Assembly (NCBI GenBank): GCA_029959085.1
Contig: JARWIR010000035.1
Location: 1,765,501-1,829,500, forward strand
DNA length: 64,000 bases
DNA from: Nemophila menziesii
Lineage: Eukaryota; Streptophyta; Magnoliopsida; Boraginales; Hydrophyllaceae
Direction of reading: 5' to 3'
Shown here: positions 33,411 through 46,809 of the stretch, in pieces
Layout of the letters: every line of letters begins with the position of its first letter
Numbering within the stretch: the stretch's first letter is position 1
Made by a program: the position numbers and the translations under genes
The notes under the pieces: model-generated
What the model was told of the DNA's origin: nothing
Seen by the model: the letters and a program-made list of their open reading frames with translations, nothing else
The model's database searches: none

Positions 33411-35902
33411 GGAAATTTTCGCATTTTTAGGTTATAAGGGAGAAGAGGTTGCTCTATTACGAATTTTTCAATCCTTAAGCTTCTCCTTCTTCTTCAAACC
33501 TCTCCCAACTCCATTAAAGCTTCAACAAACCTTCACCCAACATCAAAACACTACCAAATCACCATGAATTTACATCCAAATCCTTCCCTACATCATTACC
33601 AAGAAGATTCAATCACCCAAATCATATCAAAACACCTAGAAACCAAGAATCAAAACCATGAATTTCAAAATCTTCTTCTAAAAATCCTTAAAACCACATC
33701 ATTAAAGCTTGATTCCATCATACCCACATAGAAAATAATCATCCTAACACCTTTCCTAACCCAAATAAAGCTTGTTCCACCTATGATCAAGAGTTACAAA
33801 TTTCAAGAGTGTTCAAAGCTTTGAGTTGGGGGTCAAAAGAGATGATGAAAAGAACGAAGATATTATTAAGGGATATGAAGAATCAATGCAAGGTATTGGG
33901 TAAGGTCTAGAAGAAATAAATTGAGATGGATGCTAGTTCGGGAATAAATTACAAGATAATTCGAGTCAAGCAATTAGAGAGGAACGGGTTTTGGTGGATT
34001 CAAATCCTAAAAAGCAAGCAATTGTAATTAGGGAGTAGAAGATACCAATACCTCTTCTAATCAAAGATTCCTATATCAGAGATGAATAAAAGCTTCTGGG
34101 ACGCTAGTAGCTGTGTACAAAACATATTCCTGGATGAACACTGTCACATGAGAGATTATTCAAGAGCAAAATTGGAAGAAGATAAACAACAGATTTCTAG
34201 AGTGTGATTGATTGGGATGGAGCATAAGAAGATGTAAGGGAAAGCGAAATTGGTGATACATGAAACTTACATACATGGAAAGCACTGCACCCTATTCCGG
34301 GTATTGATCAGGCGAGGTGAATAGCCTCGAAAAGTATGTTTTATTTCTTCCTTACCTTTTCTTTATCTGCAATATCTGTAAAATTTTAATTTTCTTTTAT
34401 TTTATTTTTGAGTCTTTTCAAGTCGTGGGGACGCGACTCATTTTTGAGTTGGGGATGTGGGGATTCGTTGTCCCTCATCTCCATTTTTATGTGTTTCATT
34501 GTTTTTTGGGTAAAATTCAAATTTTTATGAGAAGGAGTAGATGTATGTAGAGTGTGTTTAATAGCTTGAAAGCATAAGCTCAGTAAGTTAATGATAGAAA
34601 GTAGTATGTTTATGAGCTATTTTATTTTGTATCCTTTGAAGTATTTGAAGGAAAACACACATTGATAGTAAAGAAAAGATTAGTAAGCAATGCGATAGAA
34701 AGTATGTTCGATCTCAGGGAACCATGAGTGGTGTGTAGGACATGAGATCCAAGCTAGTTGACAAACCCATTTGATGAAAGTGCTAAAGGTAAGAGAATAA
34801 CGAAATTGCATGGTGTGGAAAATGATTAAGGTAGTTCTTTCATATTGAAGCCACTTGAAACCTTTTTATACCTTCTCACCCTGTTAATTGATTTAATATT
34901 GTATATCCTTCTCAGCCCCTTGTAGCCTTTCGAAAGCCTTTTTATTTAACCACATTATAAGTCATATCCCTTTAGATTATAGGACTTTTCCATATGGCCC
35001 GCACTCGAATCGCGAGGCATAGACAGTTGTTTTAGAGCTTGAGTTTGGGGTGGTGAGTCCACCATTATGGGAATTATTATTGGGATGGGATTTTTAAGCT
35101 TATTAATAGTGCTCTGTTATTATATTGATGATGATTCACAAGTTTATACTGTAACCCTTTGTCGGGGTAATAGTGAATGAAAAAGAAGTTACGAGCTAAA
35201 ATTGCGAACAAGGGCATTAAAAGAAAAGAAAAAATATATATATATATAAAAAAATAGCGTGATATCTCAACATTAAAAGAGAGTCATAAGCTGAATAAAA
35301 AGAATTGAAAAGAAAATATATATTTGGACCAGCAAAGAGGAATTTTTATGTGAACATCTTATGCTTTAATTGGGTTATTGGGGATGCTACTTTGTGCATC
35401 AAAGAATTCATTGGGTTGAGTGAGAAACTTTTTATGAGAGTAACTCAAGCTCTAGGGAGATTCGTTGATGGCTAGTGAGGAGAGAGCCAAAAGCTCTCTC
35501 TAAATTATCCAAATATACTTATCATACCGTCACTAAGCCTAAATTACAACCTTAGAGACCTTTTGATTCTTTGCTATGTAATCGAGAAGTGATTGAGCCA
35601 ATAGAGGAGTAGTTAAGTGGATCTTTGGATACTAGTAAAGTTGGATGACCAATCTATAGCTTCCTTGGTGAACTGAGTAAAGTTCCTCTCCTTCTTACAT
35701 TGCGAAGCTAATCTAATCTTGAATTCAAGCCGTGTTGACTGTGGATATGAGAAGTGTACAAGTATATAGTTTTTAAATACTATTACATGAAATATTCTGA
35801 GTAGTTTCTTTGAGTCTATTCTCCATATTCTGCTATCTTCTTCCCTCGGTGCTTAATTGACCTAGATGTGTATTTAGAGACTTCCATGTGTTTTTATCTT
35901 TA
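33411..35902 (+). other. Element B 3' noncoding region
   Basis: No coding frame is supported. Polypurine-like modules lie at about 33820-33833, 34441-34461 (preceded by a hairpin near 34421-34440, AGTCGT...GCGACT) and 35036-35057, matching A, C and D in order. Short (TA)n run near 35229-35245. Confidence 0.65.
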
Positions 35903-35938
35903 TTGTATCGGGACGATACAACTTTGAGTTGGGGGTCT
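35903..35938 (+). other. Hairpin and polypurine tract of element B
   Basis: TTGTATCG-GGA-CGATACAA (35903-35921), then CTTTGAGTTGGGGGTCT up to the LTR start. Confidence 0.85.
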
Positions 35939-37475
35939 TGATGTCTCCCTACTTGTGATGAATTAATATTAGTTAGAGACATCATTTTTAGTGATTTAGA
36001 AGTCATTCTAGTCGATTTTCTTGAGAAATGTTACACTTTCCTATTTTGAGTCTTGATTTAGTAAATTATTGTTTTTAGAGCAAATTGGGTTAAATTATTT
36101 ATTTAGTGTGAAGATTTAAAGATAATTATGGAGATTAATTATATTCCAAGTCAAAGACTAAAATATATGGAAAGAGATAAGTATGGTAATTGGAGATAAG
36201 GAAAGAAAGCTAAAAACATGGAAAAGGAAAAGCTGTCATAATCCTTAATTTCACCACCCACGACCACAAATCAGCTTATATCTCAAAATCGGTGTGGAAT
36301 TTAGAGAAACGATGAAGAGAAAAGTTAAAGATCTTTCCGATACGATGAATTTCGACTACTCGTACGCGTAAAACAGATGAGTATTGAAGCTTCTAGGACC
36401 AAAACAAAAACGGGCCTGATTCCATGTTTTAGGGCTACGAATTTGAGTTGGGCTTGGAGTCCACTACTTACCTTCTCCTTCAAGAAAACGAATTAGGGTT
36501 CCTAAACACCTATAAATACACCCTTATACCAATGTAAATATGTCCTTTCTCAGTTTCAAGTTTAGGCTTAGTCTTTACTTGTATTTTCATAGTTTTAAAT
36601 AATAGCTTAGTCCTTTAAATTAATATTCATCTTTAGAATCAAGCTATTCATCCAAGAAGCAAGCTAACCTATAGAGGAAGACAAGAAGAAGAAGTTAGAG
36701 AGTGACAAACTCCTCTTCTACATCTCACCTTCTCTATATCTAGGGTATTTAGCTATAGATTTATGCTCAACCATATTTCTAAGCTATAATTCTATAAGTT
36801 TTACTTTTAATTGTTGGGTTATTATTTTGTCTTTAATTCATTAATACTATTTGTTATTTTAATTGATTGAGCTTGGCGTATATTGTTATTATGTGTTTTG
36901 ACTTATTGTTACAGCCTTAGATTTGGCCAATCTTAGGATTATTCTTAGTTATTGACAACACCACATAATCGTCTAGTTTTGATCCTTTGCCTAACTAGAT
37001 AGCCATAAAGGTTTTATTTAATCACCAATCATTACTCAGGAATCCTTGGTAGTAGAGAGGTTGCTCCTAAGCCTAACAAAGGCTAGGTAGAATTTAAAAT
37101 CCTGGTTAATATATAATGCTTAATCTGTGACAGGTTAGAATAACAACTTAGTAAAATAGACTCATATTAGTGACCCTAATCTATTAGACTTACATTCACA
37201 TTTATTTATCTACATTCTTATTTATTAATTCTCATCAGATAGTTATTCATATTATTTTATCTTTTTATATTTTATTCTAAAACATCTAAATTCATCTACG
37301 CTTGTTAAATATAAATAGATCTAACGGATTAAATCTCTGTGAACGAACTTAACTTATCATTAAAACTTGCAAACGATCTGTGATACTTGCAGTGAGTTTC
37401 GTGGTTCTCAAGGGCGTGTGCTCTTTATTATTGTCTTTATTTATATATTATTTTATCACACCTTTTCCCCCACCA
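35939..37475 (+). repeat. Element B 3' LTR
   Basis: 1537 bp, TGATGTCTCCC...CCCACCA, followed by the AGACT duplication at 37476-37480. TATA box TATAAATA at 36511-36518. Confidence 0.93.
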
Positions 37476-37480
37476 AGACT

Positions 37481-38439
37481 AAAAAAATTGATAACCATGT
37501 AGGTTAGTTTCAAAGTTCAGGTCTTCAACCATTAAATGTCATATAGTTCAGGGACTATTTGTGCAATTTAAACATAAGTATAATCAGCAAGAACACCAAG
37601 CAACTCACTTCATTAAGATCAAAGATTCCGGAAGGAAGGATTCAACAAGTAATAAAACCTTATCGGGACGACCTGTTCACAAGATAGAGCGACTAAACGG
37701 TCAATTTGTGCAAGATACCTAAATATTATCGATTTTGGATTAAATATTTTAGAGTATCGCACCTTCCTCCATGAACAATTGTTATACAATGATAAACTGT
37801 TTGACGAACATTGAGGGTATTCACGAGGTTAAGCGATGGGTATGATAATACCCCGAGGGGTTAAAAAGCAATTAAAATAAAATTTCATCACTTGCATCAT
37901 CACATGTAAAAGCTCTTATTGTTCCCTGTTGTAAGATAGAACATGTCTCTTGTTATGTTCCATGCAATCTCGCTAACCTGAGATCACCAAAAGGTTCTGT
38001 TTGAGTTAATTTCACCATATGTCCCTATATTTTTAGACTATATATTATCTCCAATCTTTTACCAAATGAAAAGTCAGTCAATCCCTCAGAATAGGCTTAA
38101 ATTTCCAATGGCAATTTCATCATTTATAGTGAAAATTAGAAGCTTATACATCAATGAACGAAAATTCTGATATAATTTGAAGATATACACGAAAAATGAA
38201 GGACCTCTAGGGCAATTTATACCTGGTTTTCCGACAGCTATATGTGTTCCATCAGGCATGAGTGATATTAATATTTCACCACTTAGTTCAGCTATATATG
38301 AACATATCCACCTGTCCATACACAACCACCACAATATAGGGACCTATACTGAAATTAACATAAAGAAATCAAATAAGAACCTATAGTACAATATTAACAT
38401 AATATAGCTAATGCAATTAAATAAAAATAATAATATAGT
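37481..38439. other. Unassigned AT-rich sequence right of element B
   Basis: No gene, RNA or repeat boundary recognised. It occupies the place where the RT half of the neighbouring LINE would be expected. Confidence 0.4.
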
Positions 38440-39245
38440 ACTTATTCCAGGCAATACTAACCACATCCCTACATTTGAGATTTTCTAGCCATTGTGACTC
38501 AAACATAAAATACTTAGACTTCTTCATGAAATTACACATTCATTGAAAAATTAGCGGAGAATAGTCCGACCCAATCGCAGGTGGGGCCTTAATAGTAGTG
38601 TCGGGAAACAAATTATACCACGAGTCTGATGTTAACCCTCTATCTAATCGTTCTTTAACATTCTCGATACCCTTGCGTTTATTTGTCCATGTGAATTGGC
38701 AACCTTTCGTTACAATATCAATAAAGTTATTTGAGTTGATTAATTCGCTAAAATGTAACATTATCTCGAGGTTTGGTTGACTTTTGCCTTGTTTTTCTCG
38801 AAGACGTAACAATTTCATTAAAATCCCCAATAACTAAATACAGATTTGGATTCTTCTTAATCCAATTAGAAATTTCGTTAAATATCTTTTCCCTTTCATT
38901 AATATAGATAGGGACATGGATAACAATAATATACCAAGAGATAGAATTTGATTACGAAATATCGCATATGACATAGTTTGAATAGGAAACAACAATTTTA
39001 ATATTAAGATGATCCTTCCAAGCAATTGGGATGCCTCTGGACCTATGAGTTCTTCCTCTAGGGTTCATCACAAACGTATTTCTAAACGGATTCAAAAAAC
39101 TACACGACCTCACATCACTACTTTGAACTCTAGATTCCAAAAGACAAAGGAAAGAAATATTAAACTTCGAATTAAGGGACTTAATTAATTTTCTTGTCAC
39201 GGGTGCCTTCGCCCCTTAACAATTCCAAATCATAAAATTCTCCAT
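38440..39245 (-). pseudogene. LINE (L1-type) ORF2 endonuclease part
   Basis: Starts at ATG 39245 (MENFMIWNC, then TAA where Arg of the usual WNCRG is expected). Then APVTRKLIKSLNSKFNISFL, CLLESRVQSSDV and RSRGIPIAWKDHLNIKI. The later part holds HFSELINSNNFIDIVTKGCQ, FTWTNKRKGIENVKERLDRG and PAIGSDYSPLIFQ, where the usual SDH has become SDY. It continues FMFESQWLENLKCRDVVSIA to about 38440. This is an apurinic-type endonuclease used for target nicking. Several frames are needed and the RT half is absent. LINE copies are normally 5'-truncated, so losing the 3' half needs a later deletion. Confidence 0.88.
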
Positions 39246-39399
39246 CGTCTCCGGCCGCTTTCACCCCGGGCTGGGCACTACCCATAAGTTTAATTGGAGT
39301 GATGGTTTCCTTCAGGGGTGTTGCCCGGGTACTCCCATCATCCTCCGCATCCGATTACAAAAATTTCTATCCTATAAGATGACCATCACAGTTAGTCGC

Positions 39400-41310
39400 G
39401 CTACAGTCGTAATACCTTCTATTTTCCATTCCATTCTCAATAACCTCATTTGGCCCACACACATTCACAAATTCATATTCGAAAAACTGTCTTTTATTTC
39501 ACCGTAAGTAACAAGTATTTCATCAATAAAATTCCTAGCTTCCACAATCCTTCTTTCAAGATCATTGACATCTTTCAAACACACCTTCTTCGCATATGAT
39601 GTGCCCCCTAATCCAGCTGGCGCGGTTTTCCTTTTCGTGTTGTCTGGACAAGTGAATCTTTCAAAAGTCCTTGCTACCTTCATACTTGGCGTTTTCTTAT
39701 AATTCTCCTGACTAAAATCATCATATTGGCAGAGACGATGACTTATGTGGATGGACTGAGAATTTGAGGAATCATCTTCTGGTTCAAAATTATCCTGAAA
39801 CTCGTGATTTTCAACCATGATTCCTTTACCCTTCTTATCCCTATTATTTTTACCCACCTTAACTACGTTACCCATCTCCTAAACATATGAAGACTCCTTC
39901 TCGTACGGTCTTGCCGTTTCAAAATTCCGCAACCTCAGCTTTTGATCACAAATAACAACCCCTTTGTTAGTATTAGGTTAAAAACCCACTTTATTAACTC
40001 CAAACATCGGATTCCTAACACGTTTCATCTATTCTTCGTCAAGGAATCTATTGTAAACCCTATTAAACTCAACCTCCGTAAAAATAAGGATTTCAGTAGC
40101 TGTCTGGTTACTGATGATGATGTTGTCTCAAAAATCTCCCATCTCCGTGTGTAAAATATTGAATAGGACTGGAAATCTTCCTTTAGTTACTTCGATAGTT
40201 TCTGTCTTCGTGGACAAAGAGTTCATTAACTCACTGAATGCGAGAATGTTTTCTCTCTTTCTCTTAGAAGACTTTCCTCCATCTTTAGCACTCGAACTAC
40301 CACCCTCATTGCTACCTTGGTTACTCCCTTGTCCAAGATTGCTACTAACATTTATTCCTATTATCACATGATCCTTGCCTCCATTCTCTGAATCATTTCC
40401 ATCTCCCCCATCCTTATCATTATTCCTTCTGAATGGAAAAAAACGTATCACTTCGTCAAACACTCCCCAGCGTAATGTGGTGTCCCTGTTCTAGTTAAAG
40501 AACTTGTGAGAATCGTCACTCCATTTGGGAAGCACCATACCCACCGTACAAGCCCCTTTGTTGTGTCACAAGTAGCCGCAGTTATAACAAAACAAAATTA
40601 GATTCTCATATCTAAAGGCAACCCAAGCTGCAGCATCTTGTTGTTCCATGAATATCCGCGTCTTGATTGAGCATAATGTACTAAACTTAACCCTAAAATG
40701 AATGAACTCAGTCACCATAGCACCGTTCACCGGGTGATCGATCTCTTCCACACTGCCAATGTAATTTCCTAACGTCTCTATCGTGTCGATAGTGTTTATA
40801 GAGCTTGCAAGACCATATACCATTACCCAGGCGTATGAGTTAACGAGGTCGAGCTGGTTATATGCCATCTGATTCTAACACTTGCAAATAAGAACGTGCA
40901 TCGACTGAACAAGGAAAGGTCGTAAGAACCAAAGGCGCTCCACCTCTTTAGCTTCTTCAATGGTAACTTTGAAAGTGTTAACAACCATCTCTTCGTTAAA
41001 ACCCTACAGTTAATTCAACACGAATCTAACACAGCTTTATGAAAGACCCAAGAGGAAAGGTTATCGTAGATATAACCTTCGCAACTAACACAAACTCATC
41101 AATTCTAGTTCTGGTACTTGTTGTTTTAGTGGCGAGAGAAAGAACAACAAACTTTTTCAACGTATCGCTTTTGGTTTTGGTTACTAGGAAATCATGATTA
41201 TGATTATCAGGTTTTGACATGGTTGAAGAAGGTGCTTTGGAATAATGTTGGAGAGAATGTAGATAAAGAGAATTGTTGTCGTATCTAACCTTGTTGGAGA
41301 AACAAATCAA
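39400..41310 (-). pseudogene. LINE ORF1 (nucleic-acid-binding protein), degraded
   Basis: Upstream of the endonuclease on the minus strand. The N-terminal part (about 41310-41026) contains MSKPDNHNHDFLVTKTKSDT and IDEFVLVAKVISTITF. The middle (40868-40566) reads YAWVMVYGLASSINTIDTIE and AWVAFRYENLILFCYNCGYL, as in plant L1 ORF1 proteins with a DUF4283-like domain. The zinc knuckle is C-YN-C-GYL-stop-H-NKGA-C, with a stop codon inside the knuckle (near 40568). The C-terminal part (40463-39465) is charged and Ser/Asn-rich (DKDGGDGNDSENGGKDH). Broken by many stops. Confidence 0.8.
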
Positions 41311-42640
41311 TATATGCTGCGAAAATACGAGAGATTCTTCAATATCTTAATTGGCATGAAAAAAATATCTGCAGGCAACCACTGCCGCTTGGAACGAAAT
41401 ACTAATTCTCGAGATCATAATTGCACAGGAAAAATAGAAAAGAAGCTTATATAAAGCACGCTCATAAGTGGATACAAAAATAAAATATCTCATATAGCTA
41501 TAAAACATGACAAAAATATAGAAAACCCTTGATATATTTGAGGAGAATAAAAAGTAATCTGATTAACAAATTCCAACCTTCTTGGTAATGTCACTCAGCC
41601 AATAGCAGATCCCCCAAATAGCTGCTTAAACAAGCTAGCGGGACAGACGCAACATATGAAAAAAAGAAGAAGATAGGCGAGTGTAAATTTGATAGCGTCT
41701 AAAAACCCAATAGAGCAAAGAATGGAGATAACCCATATGTCCAGGCCAAAAAGAAGCACCCACATAACAAACCCAATAATAATCAGCATAATATTCGATA
41801 ACACATAGCTAAACCCAACAATATAACGGAAAGCCCAACCTCGTCTAAAGAAACTTATACATAAACAAAAGCCTATGGAATCAAAATAAGGGTAAGAGGA
41901 CTTTTCTAGAACCGAAAAGCACCTCCCCGCTCAAAGATGACCAAAAGATTGTCGCCACCAAACAATACAGCCCCTCATTAATCATGTAGTTGATACATAT
42001 CTTAAAACGATGAATGCAATTCAAAATTGAGAAGAAAACCTAAATAATACTCGACATGTACAGCCTGAAGAAAACAAAGTATAGACTAGACCAAAACAAG
42101 GTCTACACCATTGTGAAGAATTGCTCTGTGAGAACCCTTTATTAAATGAACCTCTAGCTTGCATATAATATAAAATCACAGTAAAAACTCCCATAGCTTT
42201 GATCATATCATTCTCCAAAAGATAACTCATACATTGATCAAAATAACTGTAAAAGCTGGAGATCTTATATTCCTTACTCAACGTAAGGGTTACTATAAGG
42301 AAGAAGCTAAAAACAAAGAAAAAACCGGGAAACCGGAACCCCTGGTGGAAGAACATAACCATTCATAAATAAGTGTGCAAAGAGAGATCATAAGACATGA
42401 TGATGAGCCAAAACCAAAGAAAGAAACCCAACCTAGGCCATGCCACAACTGAAAACCAAAAGCTGGGAACAAAGCCAGGACAAGAACAAAACTAACCACT
42501 ATATACACCGAGATTACAAGACAAACGACGGAAAATATGAGACCAGAAATTGGTAATGATAAAACATAGAAAGAGAGGAACAAATATCATTGTGATGATC
42601 TTCAGAAGCGATGGGAATGAGTGAGAGGATCAATTTTGAC
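41311..42640 (-). other. Probable 5' untranslated part of the LINE
   Basis: Lies directly upstream of LINE ORF1. It has several hydrophobic open frames on the minus strand (41595-41804, 42021-42362, 42293-42583) with no recognisable domain. These are most simply chance frames. Assignment to the LINE 5' UTR is inference from position. Confidence 0.35.
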
Positions 42641-45161
42641 TACCAAAGAAAGCATGTTGACTTTCTCTTTCTATGACTAAACAATCTTTAGATCATTCTA
42701 ATACGTTTAGGTAGTAGCCTAATTTAAAATGAAATGAGTAGTGAAAATTAAGGTTAACATTAGTCATTAACCGACTTACGGAGTATAACACACGCCATGC
42801 CCGAGAGTAGGTGGGGTGTTACAAAATTTCTTTTAATAGCCCCTTGTCAATGGAGATGATGGGTTCAAATTCAGGAGACCGGTTGTAGTTCGAGTTGGGT
42901 AGAGTTTTTTATCGAATTATTGGGGGTTTAGATATAACAATATTAAAATTTACGTTTTAACATTAAATAATATAATAAATTCCACTATATTACAAATAAA
43001 AGGTTATACACTTCCAAATTTCTGTCGGTTATTAAATATTTGAAATTTAAGTCAAAGTGTTCAATGTTACAAATTAAGTCCACGTACAACATTAAAAAAG
43101 AAACATCATGAGTTGAGAATGCGTCGATCTGGAAAAAAATAACGTGATTTGGTAAGACATTGATCGGGCGACCACCTCTATAAATATTGTAGGATATACA
43201 TTAGAGTTTAATAAACAAGTAAAAGACAAACACATTGAAATAAGGTGAATTATTATAAAGCCTCCAATTTATCATCACTGACTATTATAAATGTCTCAAT
43301 TTAACATCTTTATCGGCGCGATAAGGATACGACAAGGACAACTTGTCAAAATTCACTAAATTCACAACTACAAAGCGTAGTTAGGAAGTTAACGACGATG
43401 ATGCCAACTTAATATTACATTCAATGAAATAGAAGTAAAAAAATGGAGACACAGCCATGTCAGATTTAAATTACAACTAAGGCATTCCATGAATAATATA
43501 ACTTAAGACTAGTATAGCCCTTATATAATGATCAACTAAGAAACCAAACTAATTCTGAAGCAAATCGACCAATGGAAGTTAAGTATAATAAATCACAATA
43601 AGTCACGTCATCAATCCAAATTGAAAAATGGATAAAGTCAATACATAATCAATCTTATCCTACTCAATGCCAAAGATCCTTATCAAATGAAACAAAACAA
43701 TTAGTTGCAACTACAAATGAATAATAAATGTACTAAAATTGGTAACTTACCCATTTCTAGTTCCATCTTTTCAATGGTGCACATTGATTATGAAGGTTAA
43801 TAATGCTGAAGAGAAAGATATAGTGTCTTATATAGAAGGTTACGAGTAAAGTATGAGATAGAAGTACATATACTATTGCTGGAGTACGCTAAATGTTATG
43901 TACAATTAATAATACACGAACCTCGATTTATTCTTTCAAACTTGTTGGTTGAAATTTTAATGCTTAACTTGAATAAAAAGACTTTACATGACTATATGTG
44001 CATTATAGTTTGTATTTTAAAATTCAAATTTATCATTTTTTCCACTAATACTCTTTTAAGCTAAGTGAACAAAAGTACAAAGAAAGAGTGGCAAAAATAT
44101 TTGAAGTATTTTTAAGGGCTATAGACACACTTTAATTGTTTTTTAGGAAGCACACTCATGGGTGCTTCACCTAAAAGTGCCTATAAAAGGTCTAGAAATA
44201 TTTTAAATGTTATTTCAAGATACACGGATATGGTGATTCTTTTATTATTAATTATCCTATAAACACAACAAACTGAAAATACTTCCTAGGACGCAATCCC
44301 AAAATATAATAAACAAACCTTGCTATTTATAAAAGTCTCAATAAATAACCAAGGGTAGAGTAATGGATTCCCGATCTTAAATATCTCTATGACAAGACTG
44401 CTATTTTCAAAAGTGGCTTGATTTAAATTCTTAACATGAACAGTAAAAGGGATTTAAACATATAAGGTAGTAATATACTATCATAATATTTTTCTCTAGG
44501 GATCTAACCTTACAATAGTCTGATTTTAGTTTTCGATGAGTGAGTTTCTATATATGCTAATTGAAGTTTGCACAATTTTCCAATCCACAACAACTCTACA
44601 CCATAAACTGTTTTTTTGTCTTATAAATGGTTGCATCATAGCAATAATCTTTCCTGGATCCAAAAATGTCATACATTGTCATCTCAACTCAAAAAACAAA
44701 TCTCCCATAAAAAACTAGTGCAGAAGTTTAATCTTACGATATATGAGCAAAAAATATACTACATTAAGATACATTCAAGTCTAGAATTAGTATAAAGGCC
44801 ATACTGTATTGGGAGGAAAACTGTCAAGGTGTTAGTGTTTAAAATATTAAAACGGTGATAATAAGATTCATGATTAATGTGAAGACAAGTAGGTTGTCAT
44901 GCAAGTAAATATTGGGAAGCTCCACAAAAAAATTAGATAATTAAGATAAATTTGAGTTCGAATGATAATTAAAATAGATATCCTAATATATGACTCTTTA
45001 ACGCAGAAAGTCAATCCAAAGAAGAGTTAACGAGGACGCTTTAAAGTGACCTCGGGTCTAGGGTAGACATATTGATGGAAGCGATAAAACTTGGTAGGAG
45101 TAAATGGCTATTTATATCAGTGTAACTATCCAGTTAATAAAGCCTTAAATTTTGATAGGTA
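42641..45161. other. Unassigned AT-rich intergenic sequence
   Basis: No coding region, RNA gene or transposon boundary recognised. The right edge (45162-45166, ATACA) is the target duplication of element F. Confidence 0.45.
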
Positions 45162-45166
45162 ATACA

Positions 45167-46052
45167 TGTTGAGAAAAAATTAAAATCACCATTTTTTAAA
45201 ACAAGAGAAATGGAAATCCATAAAAATTATTTCGGTTAATGTAAACTAACTATTACAAAGATAGGAATACAAACGAAACACTTACACGGAAATCGGATCA
45301 GAAAAACAATAACACAGAAATATTATGGCGTTAAAAAAATATTCCGACGTATGGTTTATCTGTAATAGAAATTCTACGACTACAACTATAATTTTCAGAG
45401 AGAAGAGAAGTAGAGTATTTGTTCTTTTCGGATGGTATTCATCACTAAGACAAGTGGGTAGGAGCGGTATTTATAGGAGAGTAGGCGAGGAGTTAGCTCT
45501 TATAAGAATCTTCAGCAATAAATGCCCTTAATTTTCTCCATAATTTATGACGTTTTGACTGACATATGTTTCACGTTTTCAATTTCAAGTTCTGTAATAG
45601 TTGACTGTTGTGTAACGGGTGGATGATTGTCTTTTATTGCGTAATTGGTGGACGTTCTCTCTTCTGGCTGAAAGGATTTGACTTGCCACCGACTACTAGT
45701 CTTCACTTTAGAAACTTGTTTCATTTTTCATTTTTTGAGTCCCTACTACCCCAACTCCCCACGGCCCACGGCCCACGCACACGCCGTCGCCGTCGTTGGG
45801 TAGGTGGTGGTGGTGGTGGTGCGTGCGTGTGGGACTTTGCCATTTCCTTGTTGGGCAAAATATAATAAGCAATTATTTTTTTCATCTCTCCTCCTTTGTG
45901 GGACTTTTTCTTCACAAAAAAGTGACTTTCCCAATCTCCAAAAGAATATGAATGGATTGATTTATTTAATACTTTATATTAAAATTAATATTTTTCACTT
46001 CTCTAAAAGAGCATGATTGGATATATGTATATCAATAATCTAAATCCTAACA
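45167..46052 (-). repeat. Element F 3' LTR
   Basis: On the minus strand it starts TGTTAGGATTTAGATTATTG at 46052, preceded by a purine tract GACCATGAGTGGGGAAA. It ends CAACA at 45167. TATA box TATAAATA (minus) at 45468-45475. A CG-rich island with a short (GGT)n run is at about 45755-45835. Confidence 0.9.
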
Positions 46053-46294
46053 TTTCCCCACTCATGGTCTTTGGGAGAGAAGATGAACAGATATCCATAC
46101 CTACCAGCATATTGGTGAATTGTACTTGAGTGGCAAAATATTTCGATTTTAACTGACACATACTGAAGTGAGCCAACCACTGAATTCCATTTCAATGAAC
46201 ATACTCTTCAACTTAACGGTTTTCGATCAAGACCCTCACAACTCAAACTCTACCCTGCTAAAGTTATAGTTCCCTCAAACATCACCTTTCCGTT

Positions 46295-46555
46295 TGTTAA
46301 TCAAGTCCTTCTCTATGGACCACCCCCTGCGGGCTATAAGCTTTGTGGATTTCTTTATTTAATATTTTTTAAGGACGTCTCCTTAACATTCTATCATGAA
46401 GGTTGGATCTTATTATTACCAATGAATTCATCAAGTCCCTCTCAAAGGACCACCATAAAGGCTATGGATTAGCTATGAGTTAAACATTCAATACGCCTTA
46501 TTTATCATGTCCTGCTCAATAGGGCCATCACGAGAGGTTATGAATTTTTAAGACA
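46295..46555 (-). repeat. Three hairpin-bearing repeats after the element F pol
   Basis: Counterparts of the units at 23296-23549 in E. The clearest unit shares GAGAAGGACTTGAT with GGTGGTCC upstream. Preserved as three diverged copies in both elements. Confidence 0.7.
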
Positions 46556-46809
46556 ATTTTGTTTTGAGCCATATGGATGGAGAGAAATTACATTGACTCA
46601 TTAGTCACATGTTCCCCATTAATGCGTTTTAATCCCATCCCCCTTTATGTCTCCAGGACTATACTCCTAGTTAGGCCTTTGTTGAACGGATCAACTAGAT
46701 TTTTCTACGATCGTACATATTCCAAGGCTAACACAAGATTCTCTAGTAATTTTTTTATTAAACCATGTCCGATGCGAATATGTCTCCTCTTCCCATTGTA
46801 TCCTCTATT

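Larger units (their letters stand above)
28826..37475 (+). mobile_element. Element B: complete non-autonomous gypsy element with Gag and protease only
   Basis: 8650 bp bounded by TG...CA LTRs and flanked by the perfect 5-bp duplication AGACT (28821-28825 and 37476-37480). Order: LTR, tRNA-Asp-like primer site, Gag, protease, GC-rich dyads, long 3' noncoding region, hairpin, polypurine tract, LTR. RT, RNase H and integrase are absent and no remnant of them was seen. Gag-Pro carries one stop and one frameshift. Confidence 0.93.

Noticed and set aside
41595..42583. Hydrophobic open frames resembling small membrane proteins on the minus strand
   Set aside because: Three overlapping or adjacent short frames, no domain, no conserved neighbour; T-rich codons make hydrophobic residues by chance. 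The position suggests LINE 5' UTR.
42641..45161. Short frames at 43876-44064 and 44536-44718 as small genes
   Set aside because: No start context, domain or conservation; expected by chance in AT-rich DNA.
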